DNA from: Acrocarpospora pleiomorpha
GTDB taxonomy: Bacteria; Actinomycetota; Actinomycetes; Streptosporangiales; Streptosporangiaceae
Direction: 5' to 3'
DNA length: 64,000 nt
Assembly (NCBI RefSeq): GCF_009687885.1
Contig: NZ_BLAF01000049.1
Location: forward strand, 31,686 to 95,685
In this document: positions 17,851 to 25,974 of the stretch, one piece after another
How positions within the stretch are numbered: position 1 is the first letter of the stretch
Layout: every line of letters begins with the position of its first letter
Position numbers and translations under genes: made by a program
The notes under the pieces: model-generated
Told to the model about the DNA's origin: nothing
Seen by the model: the letters and a program-made list of their open reading frames with translations, nothing else
Database searches by the model: none

Positions 17851-19389
17851 GTGACGGGCAGCTGTCATGCTCTCCGGGTGACTATCGAACGCTCTGACAC
17901 AACGTTGCCGGAGGAAGGCGAAAGTCGCCTCGGGGAACTGCCACCCTTCGCGGTGGGTCCGGTCGCCGCGGTCGCGGCGCTGCTCGCGGCCGTGCTGACC
18001 GCCTTATCCGGCCGGTACGGATTTCATCGCGACGAGCTCTACTTCATGGTCGCCGGCGACCACCCCGACTGGGGTTATGTGGACCAGCCGCCGCTGACCC
18101 CGCTGCTCGCCCGCGCGAGCACTGCTTTGCTCGGCGACAGCCCGTTCGCGCTCCGCGTCGTCGCGACGCTGCTCTGCGTGGCCGCGGTCGTGACCGTCGC
18201 GCTGATCGCCCGCGAGCTCGGCGGCGATCGCCGGGTGCAACTCGTCGCCGCCTGCTGCGCGGCCACGTCCGCGATCGTCCTGGGCCTCGGCCACCTGCTC
18301 GCCACCGCCACCCTGGACATGTTCGCCTGGCTGCTGGTCAGCCTGCTGGTGCTGCGCCTGCTCCGCACCGGCGACGGCCGCTGGTTCCTGGCGATCGGCG
18401 TCGCGATCGGCGTCGGCATGGAGAACAAGCAGCTCATCGCGCTGCTGGTGGTGAGCCTCTTCCTGGCGCTCCTGCTGGTCGGGCCGAGGCACGTGCTGCG
18501 CACCCGCTGGCTGCCCATCGGCGCGCTGGTCGCCCTGGTCATCGCCGCCCCCAATCTGATCTGGAGCGCCGCGCACGGCTGGCCGCAGTTCGCGGTCGCG
18601 GCCGGGATCAGCGAGGAGGACGGCGGCGAGAACCGCGCGATGCTCGTCCCGCTGCTGATCGTGCAGCTTTCCCCGATCTTCGTCCCGCTCTGGGTGGCGG
18701 GTCTGATCCGCCTGTGGCGGGACCCGGCGATCCGCTGGGCCCGGCTGTTCCCCGTGGCCACCGCGCTGCTCGTCGTGATCGTCCTGATTACGGGCGGCAA
18801 GTCGTACTATGTGCTGCCTTTGTTGCTGGTGTCGATGGCCGCCGGTGTGGAGCCCATCATGCGCTGGGCTCGGCCGGTCGTGCTCGTCGCGGGCGTCGCG
18901 GTCGCGGCGGCCGTCAACATCGTCGTCGGCCTGCCAGTCCTGCCGCCCTCCGCCGCGCAGCTGCCCAACGCGTTGAACGCCGAGGTGGGGGAGCAGATCG
19001 GGTGGCCGGAGTTCGTCCGGTCGGTGGGGGACGCCTGGAACCAGATCCCCGAAGCGGACCGCGCCCGAGCCGTCATCTTCGCCCAGAATTACGGTGAAGC
19101 CGCCGCGATCGCGCAGTACGGCCCTGACTACGGCCTCCCTGGCGCCTATTCGGGACATATGAGCTACGCCGACTGGGGCCCGCCCCCGGACACCGCCAGC
19201 GGCCCCGTCCTCCTGGTCCACGCCGGAGAGAACCGCCGCATTCCCGCCCGATTCACCGATTGCCGCCTCATCGGCCCGGTCGACACCGGCTACGACCTCG
19301 ACAACAAGGTCACGGAGAACGTCATCCAGCTCTGCGGCGCCGCCCCCGTCTCCTGGTCCGCCCTCTGGCCGATCCTGCGGCGTACCTGA
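17851..19389 (+). CDS. PMT/ArnT-like membrane glycosyltransferase (GT39 superfamily)
   Basis: Up to 512 aa with about 10-12 membrane segments. Just after the first segment is the catalytic-loop acid pair in GFHRDELYFMVAGDHPDWGYVDQPPL, read in two parts: HRDELYF and GYVDQPPLTPL. This signature is typical of dolichol- or polyprenyl-phosphate-sugar-dependent PMT_2 proteins. The C-terminal 130 residues are outside the membrane and resemble other actinomycete members. The family transfers sugars at the outer membrane face; the acceptor here is unknown. The GTG at 17851 gives the long form, but GTG 17878 is also possible; neither has a strong ribosome site. It may lie at the edge of the polyketide cluster rather than in it. 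Confidence 0.82.
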   Translation: MTGSCHALRVTIERSDTTLPEEGESRLGELPPFAVGPVAAVAALLAAVLTALSGRYGFHRDELYFMVAGDHPDWGYVDQPPLTPLLARASTALLGDSPFALRVVATLLCVAAVVTVALIARELGGDRRVQLVAACCAATSAIVLGLGHLLATATLDMFAWLLVSLLVLRLLRTGDGRWFLAIGVAIGVGMENKQLIALLVVSLFLALLLVGPRHVLRTRWLPIGALVALVIAAPNLIWSAAHGWPQFAVAAGISEEDGGENRAMLVPLLIVQLSPIFVPLWVAGLIRLWRDPAIRWARLFPVATALLVVIVLITGGKSYYVLPLLLVSMAAGVEPIMRWARPVVLVAGVAVAAAVNIVVGLPVLPPSAAQLPNALNAEVGEQIGWPEFVRSVGDAWNQIPEADRARAVIFAQNYGEAAAIAQYGPDYGLPGAYSGHMSYADWGPPPDTASGPVLLVHAGENRRIPARFTDCRLIGPVDTGYDLDNKVTENVIQLCGAAPVSWSALWPILRRT

Positions 19390-19464
19390 TGGCACCAATC
19401 GTCGGGGAGAAGCTGCCACCGGCAGCCCGGTCAATCGCGGCGCTTGTCGGCCTAGCCTGGCGGC

Positions 19465-20136
19465 ATGCGCGTAGGTTGTCTGATCGGGTCGGGACGGGAC
19501 TGCGACGTCTTCGAGGCCGGAGCCGGCAAGGTCATCCGGCGGGCCAAGGACGGCCGGAGCCTGGAACGCGAGGCGTCCGTCATGCGGCATGCCCGGCGTG
19601 GCGGCTTTCCCGCGCCGGAGGTGTTCGACGCCGACGGCTCCGACATCCTGATGGAGCGCATCGACGGCCCGAGCCTGCCCGAGGACGCCGTCGCCCATCC
19701 GTGGCGGATGTCCGAGCACGGCGCGCTCCTCGGGGAGCTGCTCATCAAGCTGTCGGCCGTACGCGCCCCGGGCTGGCTGCCGGCGGCCTGTGGGGGTGGC
19801 AAGTTGCTCCATCTGGACCTGCACCCTTACAACGTGCTGCTCACTCACGACGGCCCCAGGGTCATCGACTGGGCCAATGCCGGCCGTGGCGCTTCCGCCG
19901 CCGATGTCGCCTCCACCTGGCTGGCTGTCGCGTCATTCCCGTTGCGCGACCCCGAACTGCGGCGGGGGCGCCCGCTCATGCTGGCGGCCTTTCTCGACCA
20001 TGTCGACCGCGAGGCGGCCCGGCCGTACCTTTACATGATGGCGGAGCGCCGCCGTACCGATCGAAACGCCGACACTGCGGAGACGGCCGCCATCGACCGC
20101 CTCCTCGCCCGCGAACAGCCCGTGAACGTTCCTTGA
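19465..20136 (+). CDS. Aminoglycoside-phosphotransferase-like small kinase
   Basis: 223 aa, short for the APH fold but with the core intact. The catalytic loop is LHLDLHPYNVLL (HxDxxxxN) and the metal-binding segment is VIDWANA. The N-terminal lobe is reduced: LIGSGRDCDVFEAGAGKVIRR supplies the ATP-contact region. Such proteins phosphorylate small molecules or sugars; resistance cannot be claimed. It is followed after 14 bp by the DUF1707 gene. Confidence 0.8.
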   Translation: MRVGCLIGSGRDCDVFEAGAGKVIRRAKDGRSLEREASVMRHARRGGFPAPEVFDADGSDILMERIDGPSLPEDAVAHPWRMSEHGALLGELLIKLSAVRAPGWLPAACGGGKLLHLDLHPYNVLLTHDGPRVIDWANAGRGASAADVASTWLAVASFPLRDPELRRGRPLMLAAFLDHVDREAARPYLYMMAERRRTDRNADTAETAAIDRLLAREQPVNVP

Positions 20137-20150
20137 GGAGGCACTGAAAA

Positions 20151-20594
20151 ATGGTAGATCGACGTGAAGTCCGGGTGTCCGACGGTGATCGCGAGGCCGC
20201 CGTCGCCCGGCTCCTGTCCGCCGTGGACGAGGGCCGCCTCAGCCTCGACGAGTACAACGACCGCATGGGCCGCGCCTACGAGTCGGTCACCTACGCCGAC
20301 CTGGACAACCTCTTCTTAGACCTCCCCGGCACCGCCCCCACCGCGGCTCCCGCCACCACCGCCACGCAGACGAAGGCGCCGGCCGTGGCGACGGGCGCGC
20401 TGCCGCGCTGGCTCAAGGTGCTCTGGGTGGCCTGGGCCGCCAAGGTCGCCCTCAACCTGGTCATCTGGGTCATGCTCAGCATCACCGAGGGCGAGCTCCT
20501 GTACTTCTGGCCGATGTGGATCATCGTCCCGCCGGGCGCGATCCTCTTCGCGCTCAGCTACGCCACCTCCATGTCCCGGCAGAACCGCTCATAA
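20151..20594 (+). CDS. DUF1707 domain membrane protein
   Basis: 147 aa. The N-terminal DUF1707 motif (REVRVSDGDREAAV, LSLDEYNDRMGRAYES, TYADLDNLFLDLPG) is followed by an Ala/Thr-rich linker. Two hydrophobic segments (VLWVAWAAKVALNLVIWVML and MWIIVPPGAILFALSY) end the protein. The family is widespread in actinobacteria with no proven function. The ATG follows GAGGAGG. Its last six bases overlap the 3' end of the convergent ROK gene. Confidence 0.88.
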   Translation: MVDRREVRVSDGDREAAVARLLSAVDEGRLSLDEYNDRMGRAYESVTYADLDNLFLDLPGTAPTAAPATTATQTKAPAVATGALPRWLKVLWVAWAAKVALNLVIWVMLSITEGELLYFWPMWIIVPPGAILFALSYATSMSRQNRS

Positions 20595-21818
20595 GCCCGG
20601 CGCGGCGACCTGTGGCCCGTGGCCGGGGGCGACGGATCCCTGCAGCACCAGGGCCGCCCCGCCGATGGCCGCGGAGTCGCGGGGATTGCTCGACAGGTCG
20701 ACCTGCACCACGTGGATCCGGCGCGAGAACGCCCGCTCCGCGAGGCGGCGGCGGATCTCGCTGACGTAGAGCGAACCGGCGACGGCGAAGCCAGGACCCG
20801 CGAGCACGAGCGTGTCGAGGTCCCAGAGGTTGGCGAGCGTCATGGCGCCGTCGGCGAGGAGCAGGGCCGACTCGTCGACCAGCGCGCGGGCCTGCCCGTC
20901 GCCGTAGATCGCCGCGCGGGCGAGGACGTCGAACGCCCGCGCGTCCGGGTCGTCGGGGCGGATGCGCAGGCGGTCCGCCAGGTTGGGGATGGCCCTGGCC
21001 CGGTCGACCAGTGCGGCGGGTGCCGCGTACAGCTCCAGGCAGCCGCGACTACCGCAGCGGCACCGGGCACCGTCGCGGACCACCGAGACGTGCCCGATCT
21101 CCCCCGCGTTGGAGCTGGCGCCGCGATGGAGCGCTCCGTCCAGGACGACCCCTGAGCCGATGCCCGAGTTCATGTAGAGGCACCCGAAGGTACGCTCCCG
21201 CGAGACCTGCCGCCCCCAGAACTCGCCCACGGCGGCCGCGGCGGCGTCGCTGTCCACCAGCACCGGCACGCCCAGCCGGGCGGTCAAGGCAGGGCCGAGG
21301 TCGAGGTCGGCCCACCGCTCCAGGCCAGGGAGCGCGAGGAACCTGCCCCGGGCGACGTCGACCGGACCCGGGCCGACGACGGCAAGACCTGCCACGCTCT
21401 GCGGCGACAGACCAAGTCCTTGCGTGACGTCGCGGTAGAGCCCGGCCAGCTGGGCGACGACGTCCTCCGGCTTCTCGGCGGGCGGCGCGGAGACGAGTTC
21501 GCGCCCGATCGTGCCGCCCCGCGTGTCCGTCACGACGCACGTGAGGGTGTCGGCTCCGATGCGGATCCCGACGCCGTAGGCTGATCGGGAGTTGATCACG
21601 AGCAGGGTCCGGGGCTTGCCACCGGTCGCGACCGTGGCGCCGGTCTCGCGCACGACGCCGTCGTCGATCAGGCGGCGGACGATGTTGGAGATCGTCGGCT
21701 GGGTCAGCCCGGTCGCCTCGACGAGCTCCACCCGGCTGATCGGCCCCGCGGACCGGATGAGGTCGACGATGAGCGCGCGGCTCCCTGGCCCCGCCACCGC
21801 GGACTCCCGTCGGGCCAC
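20589..21818 (-). CDS. ROK-family transcriptional repressor (NagC/XylR type)
   Basis: 409 aa from GTG 21818, six bases after AGGTGG; a TTG two codons upstream would leave no spacing. The winged helix at 15-75 has the recognition segment LTQPTISNIVRRL. The ROK sugar-kinase-like domain follows, with the zinc motif GEIGH...CRCGSRGCLE and a phosphate/sugar loop VDSDAAAAAVGEF. ROK repressors respond to sugars. Its divergent neighbours (21890-35167) are a glycan importer and glycosidases, so it probably represses them. Candidate operators are in the 70-bp gap and at 22755. Confidence 0.92.
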   Translation of the reverse strand: MARRESAVAGPGSRALIVDLIRSAGPISRVELVEATGLTQPTISNIVRRLIDDGVVRETGATVATGGKPRTLLVINSRSAYGVGIRIGADTLTCVVTDTRGGTIGRELVSAPPAEKPEDVVAQLAGLYRDVTQGLGLSPQSVAGLAVVGPGPVDVARGRFLALPGLERWADLDLGPALTARLGVPVLVDSDAAAAAVGEFWGRQVSRERTFGCLYMNSGIGSGVVLDGALHRGASSNAGEIGHVSVVRDGARCRCGSRGCLELYAAPAALVDRARAIPNLADRLRIRPDDPDARAFDVLARAAIYGDGQARALVDESALLLADGAMTLANLWDLDTLVLAGPGFAVAGSLYVSEIRRRLAERAFSRRIHVVQVDLSSNPRDSAAIGGAALVLQGSVAPGHGPQVAAPGL

Positions 21819-21889
21819 GCTCAACCACCTCTAGTCCAGGCCGAGACTACGTTACGGTCACGAGGTTAGTTCACGAGGGAAGGGCACCG

Positions 21890-22753
21890 ATGGCCGCGTT
21901 ATCGACGGGTACGTTGACACGCCCCCGGGCGGGCACGCCGGTGGGCCTCGCCCTCGTGCGCGACGCCGAGGTTCTCGGCGCCGAGCCGTTCTTCCACGAG
22001 TTCATCGCGGGCATGGAGCGGGTCCTCGTCCCGCTGGGGGTGTCCGTGCTGCTCCAGGTGGTCGCCACCGTACGGCAGGCGAGCGACCGGATGCGCGCGT
22101 GGGCGGCCGAGGGCCAGGTGCAGGGGATGATCCTGATCGACCTGCTGCCCGGCGACGAGCGGGTCGCGCTCGTCGCCGAGCTGGGCATGCCGACCGTGGT
22201 CATCGGCGACCCAGTCACCGCCGGAGGGCTGCCGACGGTGTGGACGCAGGACGAGGTGGCCATGCGCGACGTCGTCGCCGCGCTGGTCGCGGGCGGGCAC
22301 ACGCATCTCGGCCATGTCGCCGGGCCGGCCGAGATGGCGCACACGATCATCCGCCGCCGCACGTTCGACGCCGTCGCGGCGGAACACGGCGTGCGCACGA
22401 CGACGTTCGACGGCGACTACTCCGAGGCGGCCGGCGTGCGCGCGGTCACCACCCTCCTGGGCATCGACGACCGGCCGACGGCGCTGATCTTCGACAACGA
22501 CGTCATGGCGCTCGGCGCGCTGCACGAGGCGAGCCGTCTCGGCCTGGCGGTCCCGGCCGACCTCTCGCTCGTGGCGTGGGACGACTCGGCGCTGTGCCAG
22601 CTCGCGGACCCCCCGCTCAGCGCCGTCAGCCATGACGTCCAGGCGTTGGGCGAGCTGGTCGGCGAGACCCTGGCCGAAGCCCTGTCGGGAGCCGCGCCCC
22701 GCGTGATCACGGCCGCGCCGGCGACGCTGGTGGTGCGCGGCTCAAGCATTTAA
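21890..22753 (+). CDS. LacI/PBP1-type sugar sensor lacking a DNA-binding domain
   Basis: 287 aa, about 50 fewer than a complete LacI regulator. The effector-binding fold is complete: TPVGLALVRD at the start, FFHEFIAGMERVL, IDLLPGDERV, GDYSEAAGVRAV, ALIFDNDVMALGAL, LSLVAWDDSALCQLADPPLSAV. No helix-turn-helix precedes it; only about 16 residues come before the sensor domain. Only 71 bp separate it from the ROK gene, so a missed N-terminus is not possible. It may bind the imported sugar, pair with the ROK repressor, or be a degraded regulator. The ATG follows GAGGGAAGG. Confidence 0.85.
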   Translation: MAALSTGTLTRPRAGTPVGLALVRDAEVLGAEPFFHEFIAGMERVLVPLGVSVLLQVVATVRQASDRMRAWAAEGQVQGMILIDLLPGDERVALVAELGMPTVVIGDPVTAGGLPTVWTQDEVAMRDVVAALVAGGHTHLGHVAGPAEMAHTIIRRRTFDAVAAEHGVRTTTFDGDYSEAAGVRAVTTLLGIDDRPTALIFDNDVMALGALHEASRLGLAVPADLSLVAWDDSALCQLADPPLSAVSHDVQALGELVGETLAEALSGAAPRVITAAPATLVVRGSSI

Positions 22754-22754
22754 T

Positions 22755-22767
22755 AGATTACTAATCT
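22755..22767. promoter_or_regulatory. AT-rich palindrome, candidate operator of the glycan operon
   Basis: agatta-c-taatct is a perfect 6+1+6 palindrome in an AT-rich island that begins right after the LacI-like gene and lies 137 bp before the lipoprotein gene. Such an island stands out in this GC-rich DNA. A related ttagt element occurs in the ROK/LacI-like gap. Binding by the ROK or another LacI protein is inference. Confidence 0.5.
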
Positions 22768-22903
22768 TTCTTATTGACTCCGGGGCTTCCTGTCCTGCAC
22801 GCTGTGGTTCGAGCAACCCCAGCAATGTGCACGCAACCCATGAGTAACCCCCGGGACACACGTGTTCCCGACACCCCCCGGAACATGAAGCAAAGGAAGC
22901 CCC

Positions 22904-24226
22904 ATGCACCGCACCACGCCACGGGCCGTACGCGGGGTGGCCGCGTTCGCCGCCGGAGCCCTCGTCCTCTCCCTCGCCGCCTGCGGCTCCGATGACCCCG
23001 CGCCCGGTCCGGCGGCCGCTTCGGCCACCGGCGGCGGCTCCATCGACGTCGTCACCCGCTGGACGGCGGGCAACTCGGCGGCCCAGGCCCAGAAGCGGGT
23101 CTTCGACGCGTTCACCGCGGAGACGGGCATCAAGATCAACCTCACCGAAGGCCTCGAAGCCATCGACGACCAGGTGGAGACCGCCGTGGCCGCGGGCAAG
23201 TCCCCCGACCTGGTGATCGTCAACCTCTTCGACAAGACGGTGGGCTGGCTGGACGCGGGCGTCACCGTCCCCGTCGACCAGTACGTCAAGGACTGGGGCC
23301 TGGCCGGCAAGATGAAGCCGGAGGCCCTCGACGAGTGGCGGGTCGGCGGCGTCGCCGGCGGCCAGCTGCAGGGCCTGCCGTTCTCCGGATTCAGCTGGCC
23401 GCTCTGGTACAACACCGACCTGCTGACCAAGGCCGGCGTCACGGAAGTCCCGAAGACCACCGACGAGCTCATCGCCGCCGCCAAGAAGCTGCGCGACGCG
23501 GACATCGGGCCCGTCACCGTCGGCGGCAACGACTGGACCGGGCAGAAGCTCTTCTACCAGATCGCGCAGTCGTTCACCGACGCCGCGACCATGCAGAAGG
23601 TCATGCGGGAGGGCGGCTACTGCGCGACGGCGTCGGTCCTCAACGGCATCAAGCTCTTCACCGAGCTGCGCGACGCCAAGGTGTTCGTCGACAACGCCGC
23701 CGGCCTGTCCGCCGACGACATGTACGCGTCCTTCTACTCCGGCAAGGCCGCGATCATGTCCGCCGGCTCGTGGGCGTACACGGAGTCCAAGGCCTCGGGC
23801 ACCGGGATCGAGACGCACACGGCCCTCGGCGGCTTCCCCGTCCCGAGCGGCGCGGCCTACGCCAAGCCGACGGCCTACCAGGGCTTCACGGGCGTCGGAT
23901 TCATGATTACGAAGCAGGGCGCCGAGCCCGACAAGATCGACAAGATCCGGCAGCTCGTGACGAAGTTCTACGACCAGCCGACCGTCGGCGACTTCGTCAA
24001 GGACGCCGGCATCCTGCCCCCGATCACCGGCGACTTCGCCTCGTCCGCGACCGACCCGCTGCTCGCCGCGTCGCTCGGCCTCGACGCCGCCGTCGACTAC
24101 GCGGTCCTGCCCGACGTCTGGATCGGCTCCGCGTCCGACCCGATCACCCAGGTCCTGACCGGGGCCTACGGCGAGGCCACCCCGCAGGAGATCTGCGAAG
24201 GACTCGACACCGCCACCAAGGGCTGA
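22904..24226 (+). CDS. Sugar ABC transporter substrate-binding lipoprotein
   Basis: 440 aa. Lipoprotein signal peptide with lipobox LSLAAC (Cys27). The mature protein is an extracellular solute-binding family 1 protein, with RWTAGNSAAQAQKRVFDAFTAETG near the start (cf. VTRWTAGNSAAQ) and GKAAIMSAGSWAY in the second lobe. It delivers an oligosaccharide to the two permeases downstream. The ATG follows AAAGGAAG. The stop is followed by a strong hairpin that may set the ratio of lipoprotein to permease. Confidence 0.94.
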   Translation: MHRTTPRAVRGVAAFAAGALVLSLAACGSDDPAPGPAAASATGGGSIDVVTRWTAGNSAAQAQKRVFDAFTAETGIKINLTEGLEAIDDQVETAVAAGKSPDLVIVNLFDKTVGWLDAGVTVPVDQYVKDWGLAGKMKPEALDEWRVGGVAGGQLQGLPFSGFSWPLWYNTDLLTKAGVTEVPKTTDELIAAAKKLRDADIGPVTVGGNDWTGQKLFYQIAQSFTDAATMQKVMREGGYCATASVLNGIKLFTELRDAKVFVDNAAGLSADDMYASFYSGKAAIMSAGSWAYTESKASGTGIETHTALGGFPVPSGAAYAKPTAYQGFTGVGFMITKQGAEPDKIDKIRQLVTKFYDQPTVGDFVKDAGILPPITGDFASSATDPLLAASLGLDAAVDYAVLPDVWIGSASDPITQVLTGAYGEATPQEICEGLDTATKG

Positions 24227-24238
24227 GACCCGCTCGCC

Positions 24239-24268
24239 GGGTGGGGCCGCCATGCCTGGGCCCCACCC
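24239..24268 (+). terminator. Intra-operon hairpin after the substrate-binding protein gene
   Basis: gggtggggcc and ggccccaccc form a perfect 10-bp GC stem with a 10-nt loop, 12 bp after the stop and 21 bp before the first permease. No U-tract follows. It fits a partial terminator or an RNA-stabilising stem of the kind often found after binding-protein genes. Confidence 0.65.
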
Positions 24269-24289
24269 GCTTCCAAAGAAAGCGCACGA

Positions 24290-25165
24290 ATGCCAAAGTC
24301 GCCCCGGGTCCTGTGGCTGACCATCCCGTCTCTGGTGTGGTTCGCCGTCTTCTCGGTCGGCCCTCTCGCCGCCATGTTCGTGATCGCCACGCTCCGGTGG
24401 AAGGGGCTGCTGTACGAGCCCACGTACATCGGCCTGGACAACATCGCACGCGTCTTCGCCGACCCGACCTTCCACGCCGCGGTGCGCAACAGCGCGATCC
24501 AGGTCGCCGTCGCGATCCCGGTGATGATCCCGCTGGCCTTCATGCTCGGCTACCACCTCAACACCAAGCCGCGCGGCTACCGCGTCCTGTCGGTGCTTTA
24601 CTTCTCGCCGGGCCTCATCTCGATCTCCATGACCGGGATGATCTTCTACGGGGTGCTGTCCCCGAACGGCGGGGTCAATGGGCTGCTGCGCGGCATCGGC
24701 CTGGACTCCTGGGCCACCGCGTGGCTGGCCGACCCGAGCACCGCGCTGGCGACCCTCATCGCCATCGACCTCTGGCGCGGCGTCGGCTGGACCGCGGTGC
24801 TGTTCGCCGCCCGCCTGGCGAGCCTGCCGGGCGAGGTGATCGAGGCGGCCCAGATCGACGGCGCCGGACGGCTGCGCACCATGTGGCAGGTCGCCTTCCC
24901 GATGGTCAAGGACTACGTCCGCACGCTGGCGATGCTGCAGTTCCTGTGGACGCTGTTCACCTCGGCCGCGCTGATCCTCCTGCTCACCAAGGGCGGGCCT
25001 GGCACCTCGTCGACCACGCTGTCCTACCTGGTCTACGCGAAGGCCTTCTCGCAGCGGGATCTCGGCTACAGCCAGGTGGTCGGCGTCGTGCTGCTGCTCC
25101 TCGGCATCGCCGGGATGCTCCTCATCCGCGCGCTGCTGCGCAGCCCTGAGGAGGACTCCCGTTGA
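24290..25165 (+). CDS. Sugar ABC transporter permease (MalF/UgpA-like)
   Basis: 291 aa, six membrane segments. The EAA loop that contacts the ATPase is EVIEAAQIDGAGRLRTMWQV. Membrane import of the glycan with the next permease. No ATPase gene is in the operon, so a shared MsiK-type ATPase encoded elsewhere is likely, as in other actinomycetes. It overlaps the next gene by 4 bp (TTGA). Confidence 0.93.
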   Translation: MPKSPRVLWLTIPSLVWFAVFSVGPLAAMFVIATLRWKGLLYEPTYIGLDNIARVFADPTFHAAVRNSAIQVAVAIPVMIPLAFMLGYHLNTKPRGYRVLSVLYFSPGLISISMTGMIFYGVLSPNGGVNGLLRGIGLDSWATAWLADPSTALATLIAIDLWRGVGWTAVLFAARLASLPGEVIEAAQIDGAGRLRTMWQVAFPMVKDYVRTLAMLQFLWTLFTSAALILLLTKGGPGTSSTTLSYLVYAKAFSQRDLGYSQVVGVVLLLLGIAGMLLIRALLRSPEEDSR

Positions 25166-25974
25166 GAAAGCTCCTGGCGACGGTCCTCTCTTGGTCGTAC
25201 GCGTTGCTGCTGGCGGCTCCGCTCTACTACCTCGTGGTCAGCGCGCTGAAGTCCAACATCGAGATCTTCACGCGGCCGTTCGCGCTGCCGGCGCAGTGGT
25301 TGTGGGAGAACTTCGGCACCGCCTGGCGGACCGCCGACCTGGGGCGGGCCCTGCTCAACTCCGTGCTCGTCTCGGTCGTGGCCATCGTGGTGACGCTGGT
25401 CCTGGCCGTGCCGGCGGCGTACGCGCTGGCCCGGCAGAACAATCGGCTTGCCCGCGTGATCACGGGCACGTTCTCCGCGGGCTTCCTCATCCCGCCGTTC
25501 GCCGCGCTGATCCCCACGGTCGTGCTGGCGATCGAGATGGGGCTGTTCGGCACGCGCGAGTTCCAGATGCTCTTCCTGCCCGCGAGCGCGCTGCCGCTGT
25601 CCGTGCTCCTCCTCACGCAGTTCATGCGCACCGTGCCGCCGGCCCTGGTGGAGTCGGCCGCGCTGGACGGCGCCGGGCACTGGCGGCTGCTGACCAGCGT
25701 CTTCGTGCCCATCGCGAGGCCGGGCGTGGTCAGCGTGACGATCCTCCAGCTGCTCACGTTCTGGAACGAGTACCTGTTCTCGCTGACCATCACCGGCACC
25801 GCGCCGGACGTGCGGACGGTCCAGGTCGCGCTGCCGACGCTCGTCTCCGACGCGACCAACCTCGGCGTTCTCGCCGCCGGCACCGTGCTCGCGGTCCTGC
25901 CGGTGTACGTCGCTTATTCGATCATGAACCGTCGTATGCAGGAAGCACTCACCGCAGGAGCAGTCAAGGGATGA
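25162..25974 (+). CDS. Sugar ABC transporter permease (MalG-like)
   Basis: 270 aa from TTG 25162, six membrane segments. The EAA loop reads ALVESAALDGAGHWRLLTSV. It forms the heterodimeric channel with the upstream permease. The start overlaps the previous stop (TTGA) and GAGGA precedes it. The stop overlaps the mannosidase ATG (ATGA). Confidence 0.93.
   Translation: MRKLLATVLSWSYALLLAAPLYYLVVSALKSNIEIFTRPFALPAQWLWENFGTAWRTADLGRALLNSVLVSVVAIVVTLVLAVPAAYALARQNNRLARVITGTFSAGFLIPPFAALIPTVVLAIEMGLFGTREFQMLFLPASALPLSVLLLTQFMRTVPPALVESAALDGAGHWRLLTSVFVPIARPGVVSVTILQLLTFWNEYLFSLTITGTAPDVRTVQVALPTLVSDATNLGVLAAGTVLAVLPVYVAYSIMNRRMQEALTAGAVKG

Noticed and set aside
19465..20136. Calling the small kinase an aminoglycoside resistance gene
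   Set aside because: Only the general catalytic motifs are present, the N-lobe is short, and neighbours do not suggest antibiotic resistance.
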